Shown here piece by piece: positions 55,001 through 63,100 of a DNA stretch of 64,000 nucleotides. The notes under the pieces are model-generated. The model searched no databases and was not told the origin of the DNA. It saw only the letters and a program-made list of their open reading frames with translations. Location: assembly GCF_001267885.1 (NCBI RefSeq), contig NZ_CP012382.1:2715001-2779000 (forward strand). The letters run 5' to 3'. The stretch's first letter is position 1; each line of letters begins with the position of its first letter. This stretch comes from Streptomyces ambofaciens ATCC 23877 (lineage in GTDB: Bacteria > Actinomycetota > Actinomycetes > Streptomycetales > Streptomycetaceae). A program made the position numbers and the translations under genes.

Positions 55001-55690
55001 ACGCCGATCCTCAAGCGGGCCATGGGATTCGATGGGAAGATCATCGAGACCGGATATCCTCGCAACGACTACCTCTACGCGCCCGATCTCGCGCAGCGCG
55101 CCGAGGAGATCAAGAAGCGCCTCGGTCTGCCGTCCGACAAGCGCGTGATCCTGTACGCACCCACATGGCGCGACGATCTGTCACACCGGCGTGGCCAGTT
55201 CAAGTTCGATCTGCGCCTCGACGTCGAAGACGCTCGTGCACGACTCGGCGACGACCACGTGCTGCTCATCCGACGGCACTCCAACGTCGTGGACAGCATC
55301 CCGGGTGCAGGCAACGGATTCGTCCACGACGTCTCGGAGTACCCCGACATCGCGGACCTGTACATCATCGCTGACGTGATGGTGACGGACTACTCGTCGG
55401 TCATGTTCGACTACGCGCACCTGAAGCGTCCCATGCTCTTCTTCACGTACGACTTGGAGCACTACCGGGACAAGCTGCGTGGGTTCTACTTCGACTTCGA
55501 GAAGGACGCGCCCGGCCCGTTGATCCGGACGTCCGAAGAGCTGATCAGCGCCCTGTGCGACATCGACAAGGTCTCAGCCGAGTACGGTGACCGCTACCAG
55601 CGCTTCCATGAGCTGTTCTGCGATCTGGACGACGGCAATGCCGCGGTGCGGGTCGTCGACCGGATGCTGGAGCAGGCTCACGAGGTCTGA
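52097..55690 (+). CDS. GT2 / beta-sandwich / CDP-glycerol glycerophosphotransferase trifunctional-size protein
   Basis: This 1197-residue protein has a GT2 domain (about 1-300; SVIVPIYNVEQYLPACLDSL, VLMVDDGSPDDSAAI, AFVDSDDMIPPN). A beta-rich region follows (about 370-790) with at least two similar repeats beginning LQDLRWENGKLHLAGHAW (about 378) and ITDVRWAEDRYIVHGTT (about 687). The TagF-like domain (about 797-1197) has RCRYIVTNAHLPHWMERRPG, VIVQTWHGTMLKKIG with the catalytic His near 925, TGYPRNDYL, ILYAPTWRDDLS, VLLIRRHSNV and VMVTDYSSVMFDYAH. The beta region resembles the stalk domains of large actinobacterial teichoic-acid polymerases. Its codons contain more A/T than neighbouring genes, a hint of different origin. 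It ends 27 bases before a terminator. Confidence 0.86.
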   Translation: MAPRLSVIVPIYNVEQYLPACLDSLAAQTFRDIEVLMVDDGSPDDSAAIAADYQARDPRFKLIRKENAGLGAARNTGLTRLAPESEYVAFVDSDDMIPPNAYRIMVDSLDESGSDFVTGNVQHINSTKVWQSPMHRILAGGAVKRTHVSRNRKLLTDRIACNKVFRRSFWEKHRLAFPEGVLYEDVPVILPAHFLAEAVDIISEPTYYWRLREGEAAPSITQRRTEPKAVRDRAAAVESVSRFFASQPGEVSAELKRAYDRTALTGDLRIFLNVLPQGTEEFRAEFLRVINKYLDQVDPQVVMDLPAAARIKWLLVRKHAVDEIVDMLAAERRGDPVEIDGLIRKYVTYPVLEAAAAHLPKKARRIDPDLRLQAPLQDLRWENGKLHLAGHAWINQIDQSSKRSAVKVLVLKKDGSRKLTVLPLRNTHVPEATSLSGQRHTNYDWSGWEVDLDPAKLRKGSQWEEGTWRVGIGITTSGLVRKRALQVKGPKRPNHPPYQWLDDDFRLLPTPENGALRLTVERVRALITGHRAVGTDIEIDGQIRVPLSADENVSLRVTNRKSGERLHYPLALGAATGSHTPFTVRVPMLDIALLPEHQDVVKEENAAGGANPAAASRRNWSTQLVAVARDGSERRFSTVAREGLADSQIRLPASLAEGADRNEIALIAGHNGYLKFTGRPLQATITDVRWAEDRYIVHGTTAADIDDAVFVVKARDRFDEKTVALHTSPDGSFRAEFTPASMSGPNGTLPLKSGRWNFFLRPADGEDIPFVIDRLAVEKFPVLGAAKDREYEFEARWHDFPQLHCPSDLSILERGVYRQERLRKDVYEAGRSKPLRDAVLFISYNGKQYSDSPRAMHEELLRRGADLEYLWLVRDGQVDLPDTAQKVRFWSTEWYEALARCRYIVTNAHLPHWMERRPGQVIVQTWHGTMLKKIGLDIEAPKFDPQYHERLIQEARNWTMLVSSNRFSTPILKRAMGFDGKIIETGYPRNDYLYAPDLAQRAEEIKKRLGLPSDKRVILYAPTWRDDLSHRRGQFKFDLRLDVEDARARLGDDHVLLIRRHSNVVDSIPGAGNGFVHDVSEYPDIADLYIIADVMVTDYSSVMFDYAHLKRPMLFFTYDLEHYRDKLRGFYFDFEKDAPGPLIRTSEELISALCDIDKVSAEYGDRYQRFHELFCDLDDGNAAVRVVDRMLEQAHEV

Positions 55691-55717
55691 TTCCGCCGAC
55701 GGTGTCGAAAAGCCGGA

Positions 55718-55748
55718 CGGGCTCCGGAGGTAACACCTCTGGAGCCCG
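55718..55748 (+). terminator. terminator of the GT2-TagF operon
   Basis: CGGGCTCCGGAGGT and ACCTCTGGAGCCCG pair over 14 bp (one G-U) with an AAC loop, 27 bases beyond the stop of the 1197-residue protein gene. Confidence 0.85.
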
Positions 55749-55771
55749 TGGTGTGGTGGTGCGGTCCACAG

Positions 55772-56450
55772 TCAGCGAGTGACCGACTTGAAGGCCAGCT
55801 GCCCGGAGTCGGAGTTCCCCCTGGATGCCCCCGTCGGCGAGGACAGTGCAGTCGCCCGTGCCGAGCAGAGCACGCATGGCCACCGCCTCGGACAGGAGTG
55901 CCTCGAACGGCTCGGTGTTCGACCCCGGCTCCGACCGCTCGAAGTCGCCCCGCCCGATCGGCCCATCCTCTGCGCCGGTCGTCGTTCGATCAGGGCGGGG
56001 ATCGAAGCCGTCATGACGTCGGTACCTCTGAGGGACACGAGGAAACCGTCCGCTCCGGCGGTGAGGATGTTCCGGGACCCGTGATCGCAGTCCACGCTGA
56101 GGACCGGCCACCCTCGGGTCATCGCCTCTACCGACACATTCCCGAACGGCTCGCGCAAGTACGGCAGTACGAAGATCGAGGCCTTGGCGAACTCTGCGGT
56201 CACCGGAAAGGCCAGGCCATCAGGTGGACGTGGGTGTGGAGCCCCTTCTGCCGGCCGCCGAACTCCGGCATGCAGTTCGGCGTGACGTGGATCCGATCGC
56301 GAACAACCGGGACCAGGCCGCCGAGCTTCCTACTGCGCGGATGACAGCACAGTGATCGCGTCGAGCCGTCGGTAGACCCCTTTATGCTCCTGGACGATCT
56401 TCAGATTCGCCTCCTCTATGGCATGGAGGCGGCCCCGCCCCCCTGCCACC
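55772..56450 (-). pseudogene. decayed GT4-family glycosyltransferase
   Basis: Three frames of the minus strand carry pieces of one GT4 enzyme in the right order. Near 56430-56330 is ANLKIVQEHKGVYRRLDAIT, the segment before the acceptor cleft. A frame-shifted piece VVRDRIHVTPNCMPEFGGRQ near 56300-56240 follows the usual PNxxP pattern. At 56200-55970 comes FAKASIFVLPYLREPFGNVS then VEAMTRGWPVLSVDCDHGSR, the E-x7-E nucleotide-sugar site. The C-terminal tail continues in another frame (DFERSEPGSNTEPFEALLSE). Stops and frame changes separate them. About 60-80 residues expected between the second and third pieces are missing, so this is not a sequencing-scale single frameshift but a decayed gene. 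Confidence 0.72.
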
Positions 56451-56594
56451 TCCCACCGAGCCGCCAGCGGACCAAGTCCGTGACGGGCCGCTTCGGATGC
56501 ACCGGGGAGACGCCACATGCCGCCTCGTCGTCCTTCTTGGCGCAGAACCTGTCCCGGCTGCCCGAGCGTGCCCGTCAGGCACTCAATCACGTCC

Positions 56595-58031
56595 CTAGAA
56601 CGGCTCGAAGCCGTCGAACTCCCGCTCCGCCTCGTCCCGTTCGGCGTCCCGGTCCCGGCGGCGCTGCGCGGCCGGGCGGGGCGCCTCGAAGCGGTGGTCC
56701 TCACCGCGGCGGCCGAGCATCTCGGCGCCGGCCGTCACCGACGGCTCCCAGTCGAAGACGACCGCGTTGTCCTCGGGGCCGATGGCCACACCGTCGCCGT
56801 TGCGTGCGCCCGCCTTCATCAACCGGTCCTCGACACCGAGGCGGTTGAGCCGGTCGGAGAGGTAGCCGACGGCCTCGTCGTTGTTGAAGTCGGTCTGGCG
56901 CACCCAGCGTTCGGGCTTCTCGCCCCGCACCCGGAACAGGCCGTCCTCCTCGCGGGTGACGGTGAACCCGGCGTCGTCCACGGCCTTGGGCCGGATGACG
57001 ATCCGCGTCGCCTCCTCCTTGGGCCGGGCGGCGCGCGCCTCGGCCACCAGCTCGGCCAGCGCGAAGGACAGCTCCTTCAGGCCCATGTGGGCCACCGCCG
57101 ACACCTCGAAGACGCGGTAGCCGCGCGCCTCCAGGTCCGGCCGGACCATCTCGGCGAGGTCCTTGCCGTCGGGCACGTCGATCTTGTTGAGGACGACGAC
57201 CCGGGGCCGGTTGTCCAGCCCGCCGTACTCGCTGAGCTCCGCCTCGATGATGTCCAGGTCGGAGACCGGGTCGCGCTCGGACTCCAGCGTCGCCGTGTCC
57301 AGCACGTGCACCAGCACGCTGCACCGCTCCACGTGCCGCAGGAACTCCAGGCCGAGGCCCTTGCCCTGGCTCGCGCCGGGGATCAGGCCGGGCACGTCGG
57401 CGACGGTGTAGACGGTCGCGCCGGCCGTCACCACGCCCAGGTTCGGCACGAGCGTCGTGAAGGGGTAGTCGGCGATCTTCGGCTTGGCCGCGCTCAGCAC
57501 GGAGATCAGCGAGGACTTGCCGGCGCTCGGGTAGCCGACCAGCGCCACGTCGGCGACGGTCTTCAGCTCCAGCTGGATGTCCAGGACGTCACCGGGGACG
57601 CCGAGGAGCGCGAAGCCGGGCGCCTTGCGCCGCGCGGAGGCCAGCGCCGCGTTGCCGAGGCCGCCCCGGCCGCCCTGCGCGGCGACGTACGACGTGCCGT
57701 GCCCGACCAGGTCGGCCAGCACGTTGCCCTCGCTGTCGAGGACCACCGTGCCGTCGGGCACCGTGAGGACCAGGTCCTGGCCGTCCTTGCCGGAGCGGTT
57801 GCCGCCCTCCCCGGGCTTGCCGTTGGTGGCCTTGCGGTGCGGGGAGTGGTGGTACTCGAGGAGTGTGGTCACCGACTGGTCGACGGTCAGGATGACGTCG
57901 CCGCCATGGCCGCCGTTGCCGCCGTCCGGGCCGCCGAGCGGCTTGAACTTCTCACGGTGGACGGAGGCACAGCCGTGGCCTCCGTTACCCGCGGCGACGT
58001 GCAGCTCGACGCGGTCCACGAAGGTGGTCAT
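56595..58031 (-). CDS. obg: GTPase Obg/CgtA
   Basis: This 478-residue Obg GTPase acts in 50S ribosome assembly and, in streptomycetes, differentiation. The glycine-rich Obg domain comes first ([40 protein letters not shown]). The G domain follows with P-loop [21 protein letters not shown]2 [14 protein letters not shown]3 [10 protein letters not shown] and G4 [11 protein letters not shown]. The actinobacterial OCT-type C-terminal region ends [20 protein letters not shown] precedes the ATG at 58031. Operon order rplU-rpmA-obg is canonical, though a strong hairpin lies between rpmA and obg. Confidence 0.97.
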   Translation of the reverse strand: MTTFVDRVELHVAAGNGGHGCASVHREKFKPLGGPDGGNGGHGGDVILTVDQSVTTLLEYHHSPHRKATNGKPGEGGNRSGKDGQDLVLTVPDGTVVLDSEGNVLADLVGHGTSYVAAQGGRGGLGNAALASARRKAPGFALLGVPGDVLDIQLELKTVADVALVGYPSAGKSSLISVLSAAKPKIADYPFTTLVPNLGVVTAGATVYTVADVPGLIPGASQGKGLGLEFLRHVERCSVLVHVLDTATLESERDPVSDLDIIEAELSEYGGLDNRPRVVVLNKIDVPDGKDLAEMVRPDLEARGYRVFEVSAVAHMGLKELSFALAELVAEARAARPKEEATRIVIRPKAVDDAGFTVTREEDGLFRVRGEKPERWVRQTDFNNDEAVGYLSDRLNRLGVEDRLMKAGARNGDGVAIGPEDNAVVFDWEPSVTAGAEMLGRRGEDHRFEAPRPAAQRRRDRDAERDEAEREFDGFEPF

Positions 58032-58088
58032 GGGATGTGCCTCCAGTTACCAGTTACTGCTTACTACGGGATTGTCTCTTGGGTAACA

Positions 58089-58137
58089 CGCGAAAGGCGG
58101 ACCCGCTTCCCCTGGGGGAAGTGAGGCCCGCCTCGCG
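58089..58137 (-). terminator. long hairpin between rpmA and obg
   Basis: Arms CGCGAAAGGCGGACCCGCTT and its near-complement (22-24 positions, a few mismatches and one bulge) close at CCCCTGGGG. On the minus strand it lies 12 bases after the rpmA stop, so it probably ends rplU-rpmA transcription or reduces read-through into obg. Confidence 0.75.
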
Positions 58138-58148
58138 AAAGTTTCCGA

Positions 58149-58403
58149 TCAGGCGACCGGAACGATGTTCACGACCTTGCGGCCACGGTGGGTGCCGAAC
58201 TGCACCGCACCGGCCTGCAGGGCGAACAGCGTGTCGTCGCCGCCACGGCCGACGCCCGCGCCCGGGTGGAAGTGGGTGCCGCGCTGGCGAACCAGGATCT
58301 CACCCGCGTTGACGGCCTGACCGCCGAAGCGCTTCACGCCGAGCCGCTGGGCATTCGAGTCGCGACCGTTCCGGGTGGACGATGCGCCCTTCTTGTGTGC
58401 CAT
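58149..58403 (-). CDS. rpmA: 50S ribosomal protein L27
   Basis: This 84-residue L27 starts [20 protein letters not shown] and contains [20 protein letters not shown] and [17 protein letters not shown], all typical. L27's N-terminus reaches the peptidyl-transferase centre. There is no Firmicutes-type cleavable extension. GGAG lies upstream of the ATG. It is 14 bases downstream of rplU. Confidence 0.98.
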   Translation of the reverse strand: MAHKKGASSTRNGRDSNAQRLGVKRFGGQAVNAGEILVRQRGTHFHPGAGVGRGGDDTLFALQAGAVQFGTHRGRKVVNIVPVA

Positions 58404-58417
58404 GTCTCCTCAGTCCC

Positions 58418-58738
58418 TTACTTCGCAGCCGCGGGGATCTCAGTGACCTTGATCGCCGTGTACTGCTGGCGGTGGCCCTGACGACGGCGGTAGCCGGTCT
58501 TGTTCTTGTAGCGCAGAATGTCGATCTTCTGGCCCTTGTGGTGGTCCACGACCTCGGCCTGGACCTTGATGCCGGCCAGCACCCACGGGTCGCTGGTCAC
58601 AGCGTCGCCGTCGACGACGAGCAGGGTCGAGAGCTCGACCGTGTCGCCGACCTTGGCGGTGGAAATCTTGTCAACCTCAACGATGTCACCGACAGCAACC
58701 TTGTGCTGGCGGCCACCGCTGCGCACGATGGCGTACAC
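58418..58738 (-). CDS. rplU: 50S ribosomal protein L21
   Basis: This 106-residue L21 starts [20 protein letters not shown] at GTG 58738 and contains [20 protein letters not shown] followed by [11 protein letters not shown] at the C-terminus. L21 binds 23S rRNA. The frame upstream to 58798 is not conserved in the family. rpmA follows after 14 bases. The 200 bases upstream hold the operon promoter and leader; I see no clear L21 leader motif. Confidence 0.97.
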   Translation of the reverse strand: MYAIVRSGGRQHKVAVGDIVEVDKISTAKVGDTVELSTLLVVDGDAVTSDPWVLAGIKVQAEVVDHHKGQKIDILRYKNKTGYRRRQGHRQQYTAIKVTEIPAAAK

Positions 58739-58939
58739 GCGGATCTCACTCTCTCGCTCAGAACGGCACCCCCGCAGTCCAGCCACCCGGTGACACACGC
58801 GGACAGCCTCTCCCGGTCGGGGCCCGAGGGGGCCCGCATCCGGAAGGAATGAGGTTTACGGGGATGTGACGCGTCAGTCGACACGCCGACGGTCAAGATT
58901 ACGGGGCCGCACGACAGGGGTCAAACCGGGCTCAGCGCC

Positions 58940-60001
58940 TCACCCGGCGACCGCCGCGACGTACTCGGCGTACGCCTCCCGCGCCCGCGCCGCCGACAGG
59001 TCCAGGTGCTCCAGGATCGTGTACCGGCCGGGCCGGGTCTGCGGCGCGAACAGCACGGCCCGTACGAACTCGTCGTCGCCGAACCCGATCTCCCGGGCCA
59101 CCACCGGCAGCCCGTGCCGGCGCAGCGTCTCCGCCATCAGCAGGGCACCCTCGCGGTCGCCCCGCAGGTACGTCGCGAAGGCGGCGCCGATGCCCACCTG
59201 CTCACCGTGGCTCGCGGCACGCCTCGGGTGGAGCAGGTCGAGCGCGTGGCTGATCTCGTGGCAGGCGCCGGACGAGGGGCGGGTGTGCCCGGCGATCGAC
59301 ATGGCGATGCCGGACAGCACCAGCCCCTCGGTCAGCACGGTCAGGAACGCGTCGTCGCCGCAGCCGCCGGGGTGGCGCAGCACGGCCTCGCCGGCCTGGC
59401 GGGCCAGCGCGGCGGCGAGGCCGTCGACCTTCTCACCGTTCACCCGGTGGGCCAGCTCCCAGTCGGCGACCGCGGAGATGTTGGAGACGGCGTCGCCGAT
59501 CCCGGAGCGCACGAACCGGATCGGCGCCTCGCGGATCACCGCGAGGTCGACGACGAGCGCGATGGGCGTCGGCACGCCGTAGGAACCGCGGCCCGCGTCG
59601 TTGTCGAGGATCGACACCGGTGAGCAGATGCCGTCGTGGGAGAGGTTGGTGGCCACGGCGACCATGGGCAGGCCGACGCGCGCGGCGGCGAACTTGGCGC
59701 AGTCGATGACCTTGCCGCCGCCCAGGCCGACGATCGCGTCGTAGCGGCCGGACTTCATCCCGTCGGCCAGCCGCACGGCGTCGTCGATCGTGCCGCCGCC
59801 GACCTCGAACCAGTCGGCGCCCGGAAGGGACGGCTCCAGTCTCCGGCGCAGGCGCGCGCCCGAACCGTCGCTGATCGCCACGGCGAGCCTTCCGGACTGG
59901 GAGATCCGCTGGTCCGCAAGGACACCCGCCAGGTCGTCGAGGGCGCCCGGCCGGATGTCCACGACGAGCGGCGAGGGGATGAGCCTCGTCAGTACGGGCA
60001 C
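58940..60001 (-). CDS. glycerol-1-phosphate dehydrogenase-like (AraM/EgsA family) iron-containing alcohol dehydrogenase
   Basis: This 353-residue protein starts at GTG 60001 after GAGGAGA. It has the NAD(P)-binding DAIVGLGGGKVIDCAKFAAA (GGGxxxD) and NLSHDGICSPVSIL, typical of sn-glycerol-1-phosphate dehydrogenases. The metal-binding His residues are in SSGACHEISHALDLL and ASHGEQVGIG. The family reduces dihydroxyacetone phosphate to sn-glycerol-1-phosphate, the archaeal-type enantiomer, with Ni or Zn; B. subtilis AraM is the bacterial example. It lies between rplU and RNase E/G on the same strand, separated from the latter by a long terminator. The true substrate in this organism is unproven. 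Confidence 0.8.
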   Translation of the reverse strand: MPVLTRLIPSPLVVDIRPGALDDLAGVLADQRISQSGRLAVAISDGSGARLRRRLEPSLPGADWFEVGGGTIDDAVRLADGMKSGRYDAIVGLGGGKVIDCAKFAAARVGLPMVAVATNLSHDGICSPVSILDNDAGRGSYGVPTPIALVVDLAVIREAPIRFVRSGIGDAVSNISAVADWELAHRVNGEKVDGLAAALARQAGEAVLRHPGGCGDDAFLTVLTEGLVLSGIAMSIAGHTRPSSGACHEISHALDLLHPRRAASHGEQVGIGAAFATYLRGDREGALLMAETLRRHGLPVVAREIGFGDDEFVRAVLFAPQTRPGRYTILEHLDLSAARAREAYAEYVAAVAG

Positions 60002-60088
60002 GTGATCTCTCCTCGCGGGGACGGGTCGGACGGGGTCGGTGGCACGGCTGCCCGGTGATGATGCGCCCGACGGCGTCCGGGGAAACGT

Positions 60089-60139
60089 GTGGTCCCGCCC
60101 GTACCGGAATCCTGGCGGATTCCGGACGGGCGGGACCAC
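60089..60139 (-). terminator. very long terminator downstream of the RNase E/G gene
   Basis: A 23-bp stem (GTGGTCCCGCCCGT, one bulged A, CCGGAATCC) closes on a 4-base TGGC loop. Flanking bases extend the pairing imperfectly to about 60146. It lies 23 bases beyond the RNase E/G stop. Confidence 0.9.
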
Positions 60140-60161
60140 GTGTTCCGCGACGGGGGCCGGA

Positions 60162-63100
60162 TCAGCCCTCGTCGGTGGCGGCCGTGACCGAGGACGGCGC
60201 CTGCTGGGCGGCCGCCGCGGTCTTCTTCGACGTCGCCTTCTTGGCCGTGGCCTTCTTGGCGGTCGTCGTCTTGGCCGCCTTCTTGGCCGTGGCCTTCTTC
60301 GCCGTCGTCGTCTTCTTGGCCGCGGTCTTCTTGGTGGCGGCCTTCTTCGCCGTCGCCTTCTTGGCCGTCTTGCGGGCCGCCGCCTTCTTGGCGGGGGCGG
60401 CCTCGTCGGCGGCCTCCGCCTCGGGGGCCTCCGCCGCCGGTGCCTGCTCCGCCGGCTCCTCCGCCTGGCCCGACGGGACGACCATGACGGCCGTCTCCTC
60501 GGACGCGGTGGCGGTGGTGGGCTTGCGCACGGCCCGACGCCGCGGACGGGCCGGAGCGGCGCTCTCGGCGGCCGTACCGGACGGCTCCGTGCTCGCCTCG
60601 GCGGCCACCGGTGCCTCCGCCGCCGACTCCGGCTGCGGGGCCCGCTCGGCGGGGGCGGCCTCGGGAACCGTCACCACGGCGGCCTCGGCGCCCGCGGGCG
60701 AACCGGCCGGTGCGGACACCTTCCGGGTGGCCCGACGGCGGGTACGGCCCTTGGGCGCGGCCTCCTCGGGAGCCGGTGCCTCGGTGGCGGCCGGGGCCGG
60801 CGCACCGGAGACCGCGTCCTCGACGGCTGCGGGCTCGGCCAGGATCTCGGCGGCCGGCTCCTGGACGACCGGACGCTCGACCTCCTCCTCGGCCGTGACG
60901 TCCTGCGCCGTCGGTGCCTCGGCGCGCCGGGCCTCGCCCTTCGCCTTCGGGGCGCCCGCGGGGGCAGACGCCCGTCGGCTCGCGCGACGCCGGCCCCGAC
61001 CGCGCGTGGCGGCGGCCTCGGCCTCGGCGGCGCTGCTGTACAGCTCCTCGTCCGGGACGAAGTCCGGCGCGGGGAGCGCGACCGGCTCGGCCACCTCGGC
61101 CGCGACCTCGGCCTCGGACTCGGTGTCCGCCTCCTGCTCCGCCGTCGGACCGGTCTCGACGCCGGCCGCGTGCTCGTGCTCGTGCGGCTGGTCGGCTCCG
61201 GCCCGCGCCCGCTTGCGGCGCTTGCTCCCGCCACCGCCGCCGGCGGCCGAGGTCGGCTGGTCCAGGTGGACGATGACGCCGCGGCCGTTGCAGTGGACGC
61301 AGGTCTCGGAGAACGACTCCAGCAGCCCCTGGCCGACCCGCTTGCGGGTCATCTGGACCAGACCCAGCGAGGTCACCTCGGCGACCTGGTGCTTCGTACG
61401 GTCCCGGCCCAGACACTCCAGCAGGCGCCGCAGCACCAGGTCCCGGTTGGACTCCAGCACCATGTCGATGAAGTCGATGACGATGATGCCGCCGAGGTCG
61501 CGCAGCCTGAGCTGGCGCACGATCTCCTCAGCCGCCTCCAGGTTGTTCCTGGTGACCGTCTCCTCGAGGTTGCCGCCCTGTCCGGTGAACTTCCCGGTGT
61601 TGACGTCGACGACGATCATCGCCTCGGTCCGGTCGATCACCAGCGAACCGCCGCTGGGCAGCCAGACCTTGCGGTCCAGCGCCTTGGCGAGCTGCTCGTC
61701 GATCCGGTAGGTGGCGAAGACGTCGACCTCGCTGGTCCACCTGGACAGCCGGTCGGCGAGGTCCGGCGCCACGTGCGCCACGTAGCCGTGGATGGTCTGC
61801 CAGGCGTCGTCGCCGCTGACGACGACCTTGGAGAAGTCCTCGTTGAAGATGTCGCGCACGACCCGGACGGTCATGTCCGGCTCGCCGTAGAGCAGCGAGG
61901 GCGCGTTGGAGCTGCCGCTGCCCTTGGCCTTCTTCTGGATCTCCTCCCACTGACCCTGGAGCCGCTCCACGTCGCGGCGCAGCTCCTCCTCGCTCGCGCC
62001 CTCGGCGGCGGTGCGCACGATGACGCCCGCGTCCTCGGGGACGATCTTCTTGAGGATGGTCTTCAGCCGGGAGCGCTCGGTGTCGGGGAGCTTGCGGCTG
62101 ATACCGGTCATCGAGCCCTCGGGCACGTAGACCAGGTAGCGGCCGGGCAGCGAGACCTGGCTGGTCAGACGGGCGCCCTTGTGGCCGATCGGGTCCTTGG
62201 TGACCTGCACGAGGACCGACTGGCCGGACTTGAGGGCGGACTCGATGCGACGCGGGCCGTTGGCCATGCCCAGCGCCTCGAAGTTGACCTCGCCGGCGTA
62301 GAGGACGGCGTTGCGGCCCTTGCCGATGTCGATGAAGGCGGCCTCCATCGACGGCAGCACGTTCTGCACCTTGCCGAGGTAGACGTTGCCGACGTACGAG
62401 GTGGCCTGCTCCTTGTTGACGTAGTGCTCGACGAGCACGCCGTCCTCCAGGACGCCGATCTGGGTGCGCTCGCCGTGCTGGCGGACGACCATGACGCGCT
62501 CGACGGCCTCGCGGCGGGCCAGGAACTCGGCCTCGGTGATGATCGGGACGCGTCGGCGGCCCTGCTCGCGGCCCTCCCGACGGCGCTGCTTCTTGGCCTC
62601 CAGGCGGGTGGAGCCCTTGATGGACTGGACCTCGTCGGACGGCTCGGAGCTCTTCTCGCGCGCGGGCCGGGGCTCGCGGACCTTGACGACGGTGCGCTCG
62701 GGGTCGTCGGTCGACGGCTCGCCCTCGCCGGAGGCGTCCCCGGCACGGCGGCGGCGACGACGGCGACGACGGCTGCTGCTGGAGCCGCCGCTCTCCCCGG
62801 AGGCGTCCTCGTCCTCCTCGGCGTCCTCCTCGACCTGCTCCGCGGTGTCCTCGGCGTCCTGGACGGCCTGCTCGGCACCGGTGTGCTCGGTCTCGTCGGC
62901 GGAGTCGCCCCCGTCGCCGTCGGCGGAGTCGCCCCGGCGACGGCGACGGCCGCCCCGGCGCCTGCGGCGGCGGGAGCCGGAGTCCTCGGAGCCGTCGGCG
63001 TCGTCGTGCTCCTCGCCCGACTCGTCGGCGTCGGCGTCGGCGTCGGTCTCGGCCTCCGGCTCGTCCTGCGGGACGGCGGCGGTGGCCCGCTCCTCGGCGG

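Noticed and set aside
58739..58939. L21 leader (autoregulatory RNA) upstream of rplU
   Set aside because: The 200-base interval is promoter-like, but I could not identify a structure matching the known Firmicutes element.
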